From CAZMMV01 sp964637035 (GTDB lineage Bacteria; Bacillota; Clostridia; Tissierellales; Tissierellaceae): a stretch of DNA of 64,000 nucleotides. Numbering within the stretch: the first letter of the stretch is position 1; every line of letters starts with the position of its first letter. This document shows, one piece after another, positions 52,549 through 60,972 of the stretch. The notes under the pieces were generated by a model. It had not been told where the DNA came from, made no database searches, and worked only from the letters and a program-made list of their open reading frames with translations. The DNA lies in the NCBI GenBank assembly GCA_964637035.1, contig CAZWTU010000004.1, positions 1 to 64,000 of the forward strand, given 5' to 3'. Position numbers and translations under genes: made by a program.

Positions 52549-52585
52549 AAAAATGTCATTCTCATAAATATGGGAATGACATTTT
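52549..52585 (+). terminator. Intrinsic terminator of the hemerythrin-like gene
   Basis: The stem AAAATGTCATTC (52550-52561) pairs with GAATGACATTTT (52574-52585), 12 bp, immediately after the stop codon. Confidence 0.85.
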
Positions 52586-52659
52586 CATTAGAATTATGTA
52601 TTTCTTAATTTCTTAATAAAATCTTCTTCATGCTTATTAACCCCTTTATTACAATCCCA

Positions 52660-53076
52660 TTAGAAATATTTACGTCTTACTATTTTAAAACGTTTCCTCA
52701 ATAATAAATTAACTCTTATTTCATAAACAAGGCCTAGGATAAAAAGTAAAATATAAAGCCACTTCCTAGAAGGCATAAGCAGGCTAAGTACTCCCCCTAA
52801 GATTATTAAAACAATTCCTGCCCATGGACCAATAAAGGACCACTTTCCAAAAAGTTCTTTTATAACCGTCTTACTTATATCCCTATCCCGCTGATCAGTC
52901 TCAAATCCTTCTTTAGTAAATGATATCCATAGGCCCTTTATGAAAAGGTAGACCCAAAACATTAAGAAAAGAAGTGAAATCATTTGTCCCCCCATTATAT
53001 TTTTAACTTCATATACAATAAGTGATCCACATCCAATAATAATAACAAATAAGGTTTTCCAACTATAGACCTTCAT
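52660..53076 (-). CDS. Small membrane protein of unknown function
   Basis: 138 residues with about four membrane segments (about 7-24, 30-48, 80-97, 104-122) and a basic C-terminal tail. An acidic stretch, EGFETDQRDRDISKTV, lies between segments two and three. I do not recognise the family. It follows the nitroreductase-like gene after 39 bases on the same strand and may share its transcript. Confidence 0.7.
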   Translation of the reverse strand: MKVYSWKTLFVIIIGCGSLIVYEVKNIMGGQMISLLFLMFWVYLFIKGLWISFTKEGFETDQRDRDISKTVIKELFGKWSFIGPWAGIVLIILGGVLSLLMPSRKWLYILLFILGLVYEIRVNLLLRKRFKIVRRKYF

Positions 53077-53115
53077 AGCATAACACCACCTAATAATATT
53101 ATTTTAGTGACTAAC

Positions 53116-53841
53116 TTACACCTTACCTACTGGGCAAACATATACTGCAAATTCATCTTTTCCATCTACATCTATTAAATCATCTATTAATTTTTGATCA
53201 TAGGAAGCTATGGCACAGGTACCTAAACCAATAGTTTCACAAGCTAAGTATAAGGCTTGCCCTATATGGCCTGCATCTAATAATGCAATTTTATAGGTTC
53301 TTTCAGCATATCTCCATTCTGTCCTATATGGTATGCATGCCCAAATAAAAGTTACTGCAGCCTTTCCTACAAACCTTTGTTTGTTTACCCCTTCTACTAT
53401 TTTTTTATCTAGCTTATCTTCTTCCTTTATAAATAATAGCTTATGTTGTAAGGGTAAGTATCTATATATACCTTTTTTCAACCCCTCTACATTTAATACC
53501 ACCAAATAAGTTTCATAGGGATGTCGGCCTCCTGCTGAAGGAACTGGTCTTAATCCTACATAATTATTGCCTCTGATTTCCTTTATACTTTGAGTCATCA
53601 TTAAGAGATAGGATAATTCCTTTAAGGTCATCGCTTCATCTAAATAATTTCTATGGCTTTTCCTATCTAGTATACATTGGAAAATATCATCCTTAACTAT
53701 CATGGACTTATCTACCTTTGCTAGGTCTATTATTTCAGAATTTTCATTGTATGGTTTTTCTAAGGGTGGTTGTGCAACCTCTTTTTGCTGGTCTGTTTCT
53801 ATTGGCTTTCCAAAATATGATTTCATAAAATCTCGATTCAT
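53116..53841 (-). CDS. SagB/ThcOx-type nitroreductase-family flavoprotein
   Basis: 241 residues. After a variable N-terminal 50 residues comes the FMN domain: RKSHRNYLDEAMTLKELSYLL, then RPVPSAGGRHPYETYLVV (the SagB-type signature), IALLDAGHIGQALYLACETIGLGTCAIASYD and CPVGKV. Family members oxidise azoline rings in peptide products or act as general oxidoreductases; no peptide precursor or cyclodehydratase gene is nearby, so a stand-alone reductase is more likely. The ATG at 53841 has AAAGGAG nine bases upstream. Confidence 0.88.
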   Translation of the reverse strand: MNRDFMKSYFGKPIETDQQKEVAQPPLEKPYNENSEIIDLAKVDKSMIVKDDIFQCILDRKSHRNYLDEAMTLKELSYLLMMTQSIKEIRGNNYVGLRPVPSAGGRHPYETYLVVLNVEGLKKGIYRYLPLQHKLLFIKEEDKLDKKIVEGVNKQRFVGKAAVTFIWACIPYRTEWRYAERTYKIALLDAGHIGQALYLACETIGLGTCAIASYDQKLIDDLIDVDGKDEFAVYVCPVGKV

Positions 53842-53968
53842 TATTTATCTCTCCTTTTATTTTTGATATTATCAATCCCCTATCCCAATCCTTATGCTTT
53901 TTTATATATATGACTCTCTCTAATCCTGCCAAAGCTAACAAGCTTATAAATAATATTAATACAATCAC
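53744..53968 (-). CDS. Possible small membrane protein overlapping the nitroreductase gene
   Basis: 74 residues from GTG at 53968, which has AGGGGG eight bases upstream. Residues 1-18 are a clear membrane segment (IVLILFISLLALAGL), followed by a charged tail. The last 98 bases overlap the start of the next gene in another frame, which is unusual, so the end of the protein may be spurious. It could be a translational lead-in for the nitroreductase gene. Confidence 0.4.
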   Translation of the reverse strand: MIVLILFISLLALAGLERVIYIKKHKDWDRGLIISKIKGEINNESRFYEIIFWKANRNRPAKRGCTTTLRKTIQ

Positions 53969-54044
53969 ATTATCTACCCCCTAAAAGCAATAAACTTAAA
54001 ACTCAAGTCCCTTTCTCAATTATATATTGTTAAAATAATAACTT

Positions 54045-55649
54045 CTACATAAGTGGAGCAATCAATTTTAAGACTTTTCCGGCCATAGTCATAAAGATAT
54101 TATACTTCTTAATATGATCCAAAGTAACCAGGTGGGACTTATCCAAAGTCTCTTTGAAATCTCGTTCAATATCATCTATGGACGATGTTCCCTCCATGTA
54201 TACACCACATTCAAAGTGATGATATAAGCTTCTATAGTCAAGATTAATCGTTCCGACTACTGCTTTTGTCCCATCACTTACAAAAGATTTAGCATGCATA
54301 AATCCTGGGGTATATTCGTATATTTCAACACCAGATTTCATTAGCTCTTTGTAGTGGCTTCGGGACTGAGCAAAAACAAATTTCTTATCAGGTATATGGG
54401 GCATTATGATTTTTACATCAATTCCCCTTCTAGCAGCGAATTGTAGAGAAGTTACCATTTCTCCATCTAGGATTAAATAGGGAGTCATAATGTGGACATA
54501 GTCTTTAGCCCTATTTAATATATCCATATATACCATTTGCCCTACCTTGTCATTATCTAATGGAGAATCACCAAATGGCAATATATATCCCTTTTCCTTA
54601 TTATTCAATGGTTTGGATTTGTATAGGTCAGTCATATAGCTTCTGTCTTCTTCTCTTATATTCCACATTTGTAAAAACATTAAAGTAAAACTATCCACAG
54701 CTTCCCCCTGAACCATAACAGCTGTATCCTTCCAATGACCATAGACTTCTATTTTGTTTATATATTCATCAGCTAAATTTAGGCCACCAGTGAAAGCAAC
54801 CCTTCCATCAACTACTAATATCTTCCTGTGGTCCCTGTAATTATAATGAGTTGAAAGGAAGGGTCGAATTGGTGCAAATACCTTACATTGGATTCCCAAC
54901 TCCCTTAATTTCCTTGGATAACTACGGGGTAATAAGGCAAACTCATTTGTCCCATCATACATCAATCTGACTTCTACGCCTTCCTTAACCTTGTCGGATA
55001 AGATTTTCAAAATTTGCCCCCACATGTAGCCCTCGTCAATGATAAAAAATTCCATAAAAATAAACTTTTCTGCTTTTCCCAATTGTATCAACATTTCCTC
55101 AAAGGCATCTTCCCCTATAGAGAAATATCGTGTTAGCCCTTCTTCATATATTGGATACCCTCCTGCCCTCCCAGTATATGTAGCTAAATTATAAAGTCCT
55201 TTGTTTTCTACTTTTAATTTATCCATTAAACCTTCCTGCTTTACAAATTCCACTTCTGATTCTTTTATTATTCTTTTTAATAGTCTTTTTAAAGCACGAT
55301 GTCCAAAATCCCTTTGTATAAAAATATAAAGTAGTCCTCCAAATCCAGGTATTAACATAATCAATATGATCCAGCTTAATTTAACATTTGTATTGTGGTC
55401 TGAATTTATAAGATGTATTACCATTATTATTGTAAAGACTATCAAAGTACCAAGTAAATATGGAATTACGCCTTGTAAAAATCTAAATACGCTGAATAAT
55501 AGCAATAGCTGAACTGTTAAAAGAAGAATAATAATTCCAGTTCTTCCAAATATAATCCTCAATATACCATGTTTACTTTTCTTTAGAAGTAAAATTTCAT
55601 TAACCTTATTTCCATTATTATTAGGCTTATTTGAGCTTATTTTCTTCAT
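54045..55649 (-). CDS. cls: Cardiolipin synthase (phospholipase D family)
   Basis: 534 residues: a basic N-terminus, two membrane segments (about 35-55 and 60-80, plus a third near 90-110), and two HKD motifs, HRKILVVDGRVAFTGG (about 268) and HAKSFVSDGTKAVVGT (about 450). It joins two phosphatidylglycerol molecules into cardiolipin and glycerol at the membrane. Length and order match bacterial ClsA-type enzymes. It is transcribed alone. Confidence 0.94.
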   Translation of the reverse strand: MKKISSNKPNNNGNKVNEILLLKKSKHGILRIIFGRTGIIILLLTVQLLLLFSVFRFLQGVIPYLLGTLIVFTIIMVIHLINSDHNTNVKLSWIILIMLIPGFGGLLYIFIQRDFGHRALKRLLKRIIKESEVEFVKQEGLMDKLKVENKGLYNLATYTGRAGGYPIYEEGLTRYFSIGEDAFEEMLIQLGKAEKFIFMEFFIIDEGYMWGQILKILSDKVKEGVEVRLMYDGTNEFALLPRSYPRKLRELGIQCKVFAPIRPFLSTHYNYRDHRKILVVDGRVAFTGGLNLADEYINKIEVYGHWKDTAVMVQGEAVDSFTLMFLQMWNIREEDRSYMTDLYKSKPLNNKEKGYILPFGDSPLDNDKVGQMVYMDILNRAKDYVHIMTPYLILDGEMVTSLQFAARRGIDVKIIMPHIPDKKFVFAQSRSHYKELMKSGVEIYEYTPGFMHAKSFVSDGTKAVVGTINLDYRSLYHHFECGVYMEGTSSIDDIERDFKETLDKSHLVTLDHIKKYNIFMTMAGKVLKLIAPLM

Positions 55650-55854
55650 CCCCTTTCTATTCTTTTTAATAATTAAAAACTATGTCTATAACCTCATACT
55701 AACATCATACTCATATTCTATTTGATTATCAATTGAATCCTAGGGAAAGGTTATCTAAAATTATTATATACAATATTTACTCCTATGAAATACTTGCTAT
55801 TTTAGATATAATATAATCTTGTAGCCAAATAATGCAACTTTAAAGGAGAATACC

Positions 55855-56868
55855 ATGATAAATGAAATAAATATAGAAAAAACAATCTTACATATCTTAG
55901 ATCCATCCATAGGACTAGCTGTTTTGTCAGAAGAAGAACATCCTTATAATGGAGAAATGATTGAATTTATAAAATCTCATATAGAAAAGATATTCAATGA
56001 TGTGAACGTTAAAAAATCATATTTTTTCGGTGATAATAATAAAACAAAGGCCCTATGTCAAGATATTGCAATTAATAAGGATTTATTTATAGAAAAAACA
56101 AAGGAATTTTCTCAGACAATGTATGACCTACTTGCCCAAAATGTAGATATCCCTCCATGTGATTTGATTTGCTCTTTGTTTAAAGGAGATGATAAGTCTT
56201 ATTTAGGTTTTTTTATATTTAACTATAAAACCTCTTATATACATTATGTAGAAGAGTTAGAAACTGGAAGGCTTAATACAGTTATAAAACAAAGCACAAC
56301 ACTTCCAAATATAAGCCAAAAAATAGATCAATTTTTTATAATAGATCTGGAGGACTTTTCTATACTTTTAAGAGAAAAGAAATATGAGGTAAATGGAGAA
56401 AAGGACTACTATCTTTCTAAATATTTGTTGAAATCAGTAGATTCCTTATCTGATAAGGCTAAAGTAGATATTGTAAATAGAGTTTCTAAGAAAATAGTTA
56501 AGGATTATTATGAAGATGATGTTACTAAGTTAGCAGAAATAAAAAGTGCCATGGTTGATAGTATTGAAGAAAGCAACTATATAGATGTTGACTCTATTAA
56601 AACAACTGTATTCAAGAATAATATTGATATTCAGAAAATATATGATAAGGAAATAGAAAAGAAGGGCTTAAAGGACAGAATAATACCTGTAAATGAGCTT
56701 TTAAATAAAAAAATATCTAAAACTCAAAAGTTTAAAACAGACAATGGAATAGAAATAAAAGTTCCTATAGAATATTTAGCAAGTGATGAAATGATAGAAT
56801 TTCTAAATAATTCAGATGGTACTGTATCACTTCTACTTAAAAATATAAAGGGAATAGAAGGGAAATAA
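55855..56868 (+). CDS. 37-kDa nucleoid-associated protein family (NdpA/YejK-like)
   Basis: 337 residues. The N-terminal part (INEINIEKTILHILDPSIGLAVLSEEE) and the patterned KSYLGFFIFNYKTSYIHYVEE segment match the nucleoid-associated protein family PF04245; the C-terminal IEIKVPIEYLAS-like segment closes the domain. The precise role in Firmicutes is unclear. It has its own leader with AAAGGAG before the ATG and is convergent with ung. Confidence 0.78.
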   Translation: MINEINIEKTILHILDPSIGLAVLSEEEHPYNGEMIEFIKSHIEKIFNDVNVKKSYFFGDNNKTKALCQDIAINKDLFIEKTKEFSQTMYDLLAQNVDIPPCDLICSLFKGDDKSYLGFFIFNYKTSYIHYVEELETGRLNTVIKQSTTLPNISQKIDQFFIIDLEDFSILLREKKYEVNGEKDYYLSKYLLKSVDSLSDKAKVDIVNRVSKKIVKDYYEDDVTKLAEIKSAMVDSIEESNYIDVDSIKTTVFKNNIDIQKIYDKEIEKKGLKDRIIPVNELLNKKISKTQKFKTDNGIEIKVPIEYLASDEMIEFLNNSDGTVSLLLKNIKGIEGK

Positions 56869-56891
56869 AAGGGCTTAATTATTGCAAGCCC
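56862..56891. terminator. Terminator between convergent nucleoid-associated protein and ung genes
   Basis: GGGCTT (56871-56876) and AAGCCC (56886-56891) form a six-bp stem. The minus-strand transcript continues with TTTTATTT, so it is best suited to ending the ung message. Confidence 0.6.
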
Positions 56892-56906
56892 ACCTTTAAT
56901 CTTTAT

Positions 56907-57584
56907 CTATATATCTTCTATTTGCCAATCAATAGGTTTTTTTCCTATGGATTGTAAGAAATCATTTGTCTTAGAAAAAGGCTTAGAGCCGAAGAAGCCT
57001 CTACTTGCTGCTAGTGGGCTTGGGTGGTAAGATTTTATAATGTGGTGGTGGCCATTTGTTATCAGTTCTTCCTTCTTTATAGAATTATTTCCCCAGAGTA
57101 TAAATACAATAGGATCTTCTCTATCATTTAATAAACTTATTATATAATCCGTAAATATCTCCCAGCCAATCTTTCTATGGGAATTCGCCTCTCCTTCCCT
57201 TACTGTAAGGGAAGTGTTTAGTAGAAGAACACCTTCTTCTGCCCATTTAGTTAATGTTCCATTATTAGGTATCTTACACCCTAAATCAGTATTTAATTCC
57301 TTATATATATTCCTTAAAGATGGTGGTATTCTCACCTCTGGCTTTACAGAAAAGGCTAAGCCATAAGCCTGATTGGCACCATGGTATGGATCTTGCCCAA
57401 AAATGACTACCTTTACATCTTTATATGCTGTTAGATGTAATGCAGAAAATATATTATCCTTATCTGGATATATTGTTTTTGTACTATACTCCTCTGTTAA
57501 ATATTCTCTAAGTTTTAAATAATATTCCTTTTCCATTTCATCTTCTAATAATTCTTGCCAATCATTTTCAAATATCTTCTTCAT
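56907..57584 (-). CDS. ung: Uracil-DNA glycosylase, family 1
   Basis: 225 residues. The catalytic loop is VVIFGQDPYHG (Asp near residue 64), followed by GLAFSVKP, LLNTSLTV, FILWGNNSI and the DNA-intercalation loop HPSPLAASRGFFG. It removes uracil from DNA as the first step of base-excision repair. Length and motifs are fully standard. Confidence 0.96.
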   Translation of the reverse strand: MKKIFENDWQELLEDEMEKEYYLKLREYLTEEYSTKTIYPDKDNIFSALHLTAYKDVKVVIFGQDPYHGANQAYGLAFSVKPEVRIPPSLRNIYKELNTDLGCKIPNNGTLTKWAEEGVLLLNTSLTVREGEANSHRKIGWEIFTDYIISLLNDREDPIVFILWGNNSIKKEELITNGHHHIIKSYHPSPLAASRGFFGSKPFSKTNDFLQSIGKKPIDWQIEDI

Positions 57585-57651
57585 CCCTATCGACTCCTCT
57601 TATCTAATATCTCTGGTATATAACATAAGTCCATCAAACGCTCATAATAAA

Positions 57652-58611
57652 TCATGAACTTAAAAAATTAAATTTCCTAACCACAAAACCATATAACCTT
57701 TTTAAAAAGGGTTCATCTTTTAACTTGCCATTTACAATATCCTTAAATTTTTCAATATCAGTATCTGGTCTTATTCCAAACCTATTAAGCTTAAATTGAT
57801 TACTTCTTTTATTTATATATCCAGCTTTAGTTGTAAATCCTAACCTATAGCCCTCATTGGTAAATGCTTTTATTACCTTCCTATTATAACCACCATAGGG
57901 ATAGGCTATAGCTCCAGTTTTATAAATCTTTGTATTGCTTTCTATATCCCTTTTTATCTGTTCAATTGAACTACTAGTAAGTAGTGATTTGCCATCAACT
58001 TCTGAATGCATATCATAAGTATGAGAACCATACTCAAAAACATCCATATATTTATCAATCTCCTTGTTAGATAAAATCACTGCCTCTCCTGGTAGAAAAT
58101 CTCTAGTTTCATTTTCTGAAGCCTTACCCATCATAAATATGGTCCCTCTGAAGCCATAATCCTTCATTATAGGATAGGCATATTTTGCATTTGAAAGGTA
58201 TCCGTCGTCAAATGTGATTAATACTGAATTATTAGGTAATTCTCTACCTTCAATTAGAAACTCTTCCAACTCAGATAATATTAATGTATAAAAGTCATTT
58301 TCGTGCAAATAATCCATTTGATCCCCAAAATTTTCCAAAGATAAAATACTATTATTCTCAGTCCAGTTATATTCAATAATCTCATCCTCTGTTAAAATAT
58401 GATGATACATTAAGACTGGAATCTTTTTAGTATTGCCATTGTCCTTTATCTTTGATTTAATGAGTTCATTCCTTCCTTTAATATCTTCTTGTTTTATTAA
58501 ACCCAATTTTTTTGGCCCGACTTCTGTAAACTTATAGCCTACAACAAATAAGATAACAATTATTAAACTTATTCCTAATATCAATTTTGTACCTTTAAAA
58601 TGTCTTTCCAT
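57652..58611 (-). CDS. Membrane-anchored polysaccharide deacetylase
   Basis: 319 residues: an N-terminal anchor (about 8-26), then a carbohydrate esterase 4 (NodB) domain with VLMYHHI, TFDDGYLSN (Asp-Asp near 134), YGSHTYDMH (zinc His pair) and AYPYGGYN. It removes acetyl groups from cell-wall or other N-acetylated sugars outside the membrane. It is flanked by ung and the M18 peptidase gene on the same strand with modest spacing. Confidence 0.9.
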   Translation of the reverse strand: MERHFKGTKLILGISLIIVILFVVGYKFTEVGPKKLGLIKQEDIKGRNELIKSKIKDNGNTKKIPVLMYHHILTEDEIIEYNWTENNSILSLENFGDQMDYLHENDFYTLILSELEEFLIEGRELPNNSVLITFDDGYLSNAKYAYPIMKDYGFRGTIFMMGKASENETRDFLPGEAVILSNKEIDKYMDVFEYGSHTYDMHSEVDGKSLLTSSSIEQIKRDIESNTKIYKTGAIAYPYGGYNRKVIKAFTNEGYRLGFTTKAGYINKRSNQFKLNRFGIRPDTDIEKFKDIVNGKLKDEPFLKRLYGFVVRKFNFLSS

Positions 58612-58638
58612 TTATATCCCTCTTTGATTATTCAATAT

Positions 58639-58680
58639 AAAAAAATATAGAATAGATAATTAAATTAAACTATCTATCCT
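58639..58680 (-). terminator. Terminator after the M18 aminopeptidase gene
   Basis: On the minus strand, AGGATAGATA (58680-58671) pairs with TATCTATTCT (58658-58649), ten bp with one G-U pair, followed by ATATTTTTTT. Confidence 0.65.
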
Positions 58681-58723
58681 ATATCTATTATACTACATTT
58701 AATAAATCATCTGTCAGGAATTA

Positions 58724-60025
58724 TTATAATCTATAAAATTCTTTAAAAGATTTATATGTGTAATAGTGGTCAAATACTCCACCTAACTCTCTAATTGAAT
58801 GCATTCCTAATATTGGATTTCCAATGTCGATTGAGGGAATATCCAATTGTGATGAAGATATAGGTCCTATGGTAGAGCCTCCCCTTGCATCTGATCTGTT
58901 TACAAATTTTTGTATAGGAACATCAATTGATTTACATATTGCTTCAAAAACGGCTGATGAAAAGCTATCTGTTGTGTAAGCTTGATTGGCAGCTATTTTA
59001 ATAGCTGGACCCCCATTAATTACTGGCCTATTGGTTGGATCTTGTTTATCTGTATAATTAGGATGAAGAGCATGTGCTTGGTCAGCTGAAATTATAAAGG
59101 AATGTGACAATGCCCTATAATAATCTTCCTTACCTTTATCCATAGCCAATACAATCCTTTCAAGAACAGTTCTAAGCATTGGACTAGCCGCACCTTGCTT
59201 GGTCCCACTTCCTACTTCTTCATTGTCAAAGCACACTAAAACGTTAGTAGCCTTAGCTACATCTCCATCTATAAGTCCATGTAAACCTGCATGAACCATT
59301 GCTAAATCATCCAATTTACCAATAGAGATAAATTCTTCATTAAGTCCTACTAAGGATCCTTTTTCTACCCCGTATAAGAATAATTCAAAATCTAAAATAT
59401 CATCTGCTTTCACATCTAGTTTTTCAGCAATTACTTTTACTAGGAAGTTTTCTTTTTCAAACCCATCATTGATATTAGCTACTAATGGCAAAGTCTCGGT
59501 TTGAGGATTTATCTTAACCCCATCATTTACCTTTCTATTCATATGGATAGCTAAATTTGGTATTATAGTTATAGGTTTTTCCATATCTACTAATAATTCC
59601 TTAGGTCTTAGTGGATTTTCAGTCTTTAAACTCACCCTACCCGCAAGAGACAAGGGTCTATCAAACCAAGTGTTTAATATTGGGCCACCATATACTTCTG
59701 TGTTTAGTTTTAAATATTTTCCTTCCACTGTCATTTCTGGATTTGCCTTGATTCTAAAAGTTGGTGCATCAGTATGGGCCCCTATAAGCTTAAATCCATC
59801 TTCTTCTAGCTCTCCCTTTCCTATTACAAATCCTATTATTGCAGAATTATTTTTTGTTATATAATATTTGCCTTCTTTTTCTAATTTCCACTTATCTTCT
59901 GAATTAATCTTATTAAATCCTTCTTTAACTAGTATTTCCTCCACTCTCTTTGCTGCGTGAAATGAACTAGGACTTCCATCAATAAAGTCGATTAAATCTT
60001 TAGCAAATTTTTGCTCTTTATTCAT
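58724..60025 (-). CDS. M18-family zinc aminopeptidase
   Basis: 433 residues, the usual M18 length. Metal-binding motifs: IGAHTDAPTFR (His near 82), VCFDNEEVGSGTKQGA (Glu pair near 265), SADQAHALHPN and GMHSIRELGG. It removes N-terminal amino acids, often acidic ones, from peptides in the cytoplasm. This complements PepF and the peptide transporter in peptide use. The start has GGAGGAATG-type spacing. Confidence 0.93.
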   Translation of the reverse strand: MNKEQKFAKDLIDFIDGSPSSFHAAKRVEEILVKEGFNKINSEDKWKLEKEGKYYITKNNSAIIGFVIGKGELEEDGFKLIGAHTDAPTFRIKANPEMTVEGKYLKLNTEVYGGPILNTWFDRPLSLAGRVSLKTENPLRPKELLVDMEKPITIIPNLAIHMNRKVNDGVKINPQTETLPLVANINDGFEKENFLVKVIAEKLDVKADDILDFELFLYGVEKGSLVGLNEEFISIGKLDDLAMVHAGLHGLIDGDVAKATNVLVCFDNEEVGSGTKQGAASPMLRTVLERIVLAMDKGKEDYYRALSHSFIISADQAHALHPNYTDKQDPTNRPVINGGPAIKIAANQAYTTDSFSSAVFEAICKSIDVPIQKFVNRSDARGGSTIGPISSSQLDIPSIDIGNPILGMHSIRELGGVFDHYYTYKSFKEFYRL

Positions 60026-60148
60026 ATAATCATTCCTCCATTATAATTAATATTCATTTTAAATAATTGATTGATAATCTATATAAAACTATATCCCATC
60101 TAATTCATCCACGCAAGTAAATTAATAGTCCATAATCCCACTTTCCTA

Positions 60149-60180
60149 CAAAAAAACTGCCAAGAAAATTCTCTTGACAG
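60149..60180 (-). terminator. Intrinsic terminator of the acetate transporter gene
   Basis: On the minus strand, CTGTCAAGA (60180-60172) pairs with TCTTGGCAG (60165-60157) and is followed by TTTTTTT (60156-60150). Confidence 0.88.
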
Positions 60181-60188
60181 CATGTTTG

Positions 60189-60803
60189 TTATTTAAATAT
60201 GCCAAATGGTTTCCCCACTGGTAAAAATACTTTTCCAAAATGATCATTCAATACAGCTGCTGCTGCACCATAAAATGATAATATGGCAATTAGCAATTCT
60301 GAATACCCTGCTAAGGCATATGAAAATCCTTCCATAATACCAAAACTACTAAGGGTTAATCCAATGAATAATAAATCAATAGCCACGAATATTGAAAATA
60401 ATACCTTGTGAGTCTCCATAGCACCTATGGTCATAAATAGGCTAAATATTAAATACCCTAAAAACGCAACACCTAATTGGCTACCATCAACACTAGCTGA
60501 AAAGACCTTACCAAATACCCCCATTTGTATCATCCACGATGTAGCTACTCCTAGCCAAAAGAATCCAAAACCTCCAAATGCCGTAGCTCCAAAAACATTA
60601 TCTCTTTTAAAGTCATATATACAGGCGAACAATTGAGCAAATGCTCCTAAAAATATTGCCCACGGAATTACGAATGATAAGCCTTCTGTCCATCCCAACT
60701 TTTGCGTTGATGCAACTAAAGTTACCATAGCCAATCCAAAAAGACCTAGTGCAGATGGATCTGCATTTACTACCTTCACATTTCGCATTTCATTTGTGTT
60801 CAT
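60189..60803 (-). CDS. Acetate/succinate transporter, GPR1/FUN34/SatP family
   Basis: 204 residues with six membrane segments. The N-terminal NADPSALGLFGLAMVTL is the family's NPAPLGL-type motif, and LFACIYDFKRDNVFGATAFGGFGFFWL is the second signature. Family members form acetate channels or proton symporters in the membrane. In a fermenter it could export or reclaim acetate. It lies downstream of a PAS histidine kinase gene on the same strand, with a 169-base leader. Confidence 0.93.
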   Translation of the reverse strand: MNTNEMRNVKVVNADPSALGLFGLAMVTLVASTQKLGWTEGLSFVIPWAIFLGAFAQLFACIYDFKRDNVFGATAFGGFGFFWLGVATSWMIQMGVFGKVFSASVDGSQLGVAFLGYLIFSLFMTIGAMETHKVLFSIFVAIDLLFIGLTLSSFGIMEGFSYALAGYSELLIAILSFYGAAAAVLNDHFGKVFLPVGKPFGIFK

Positions 60804-60972
60804 AAAGTCCTCCCTTAAGTTAGTTAAACCTTATACATAATACCATCTATTATGATTATTGCAAGGGAAATCTTTACCATAATTTAAACATTTTATATTA
60901 TCTTAATTGTAAGGTTTTACCATAATACCTGGATCTACATACTTGCCAATTGGATACTGATAGACAATCCTA

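Noticed and set aside
53116..53841. Ribosomal peptide (thiazole/oxazole) biosynthesis locus because of the SagB-type protein
   Set aside because: No precursor peptide, cyclodehydratase or export genes are nearby.
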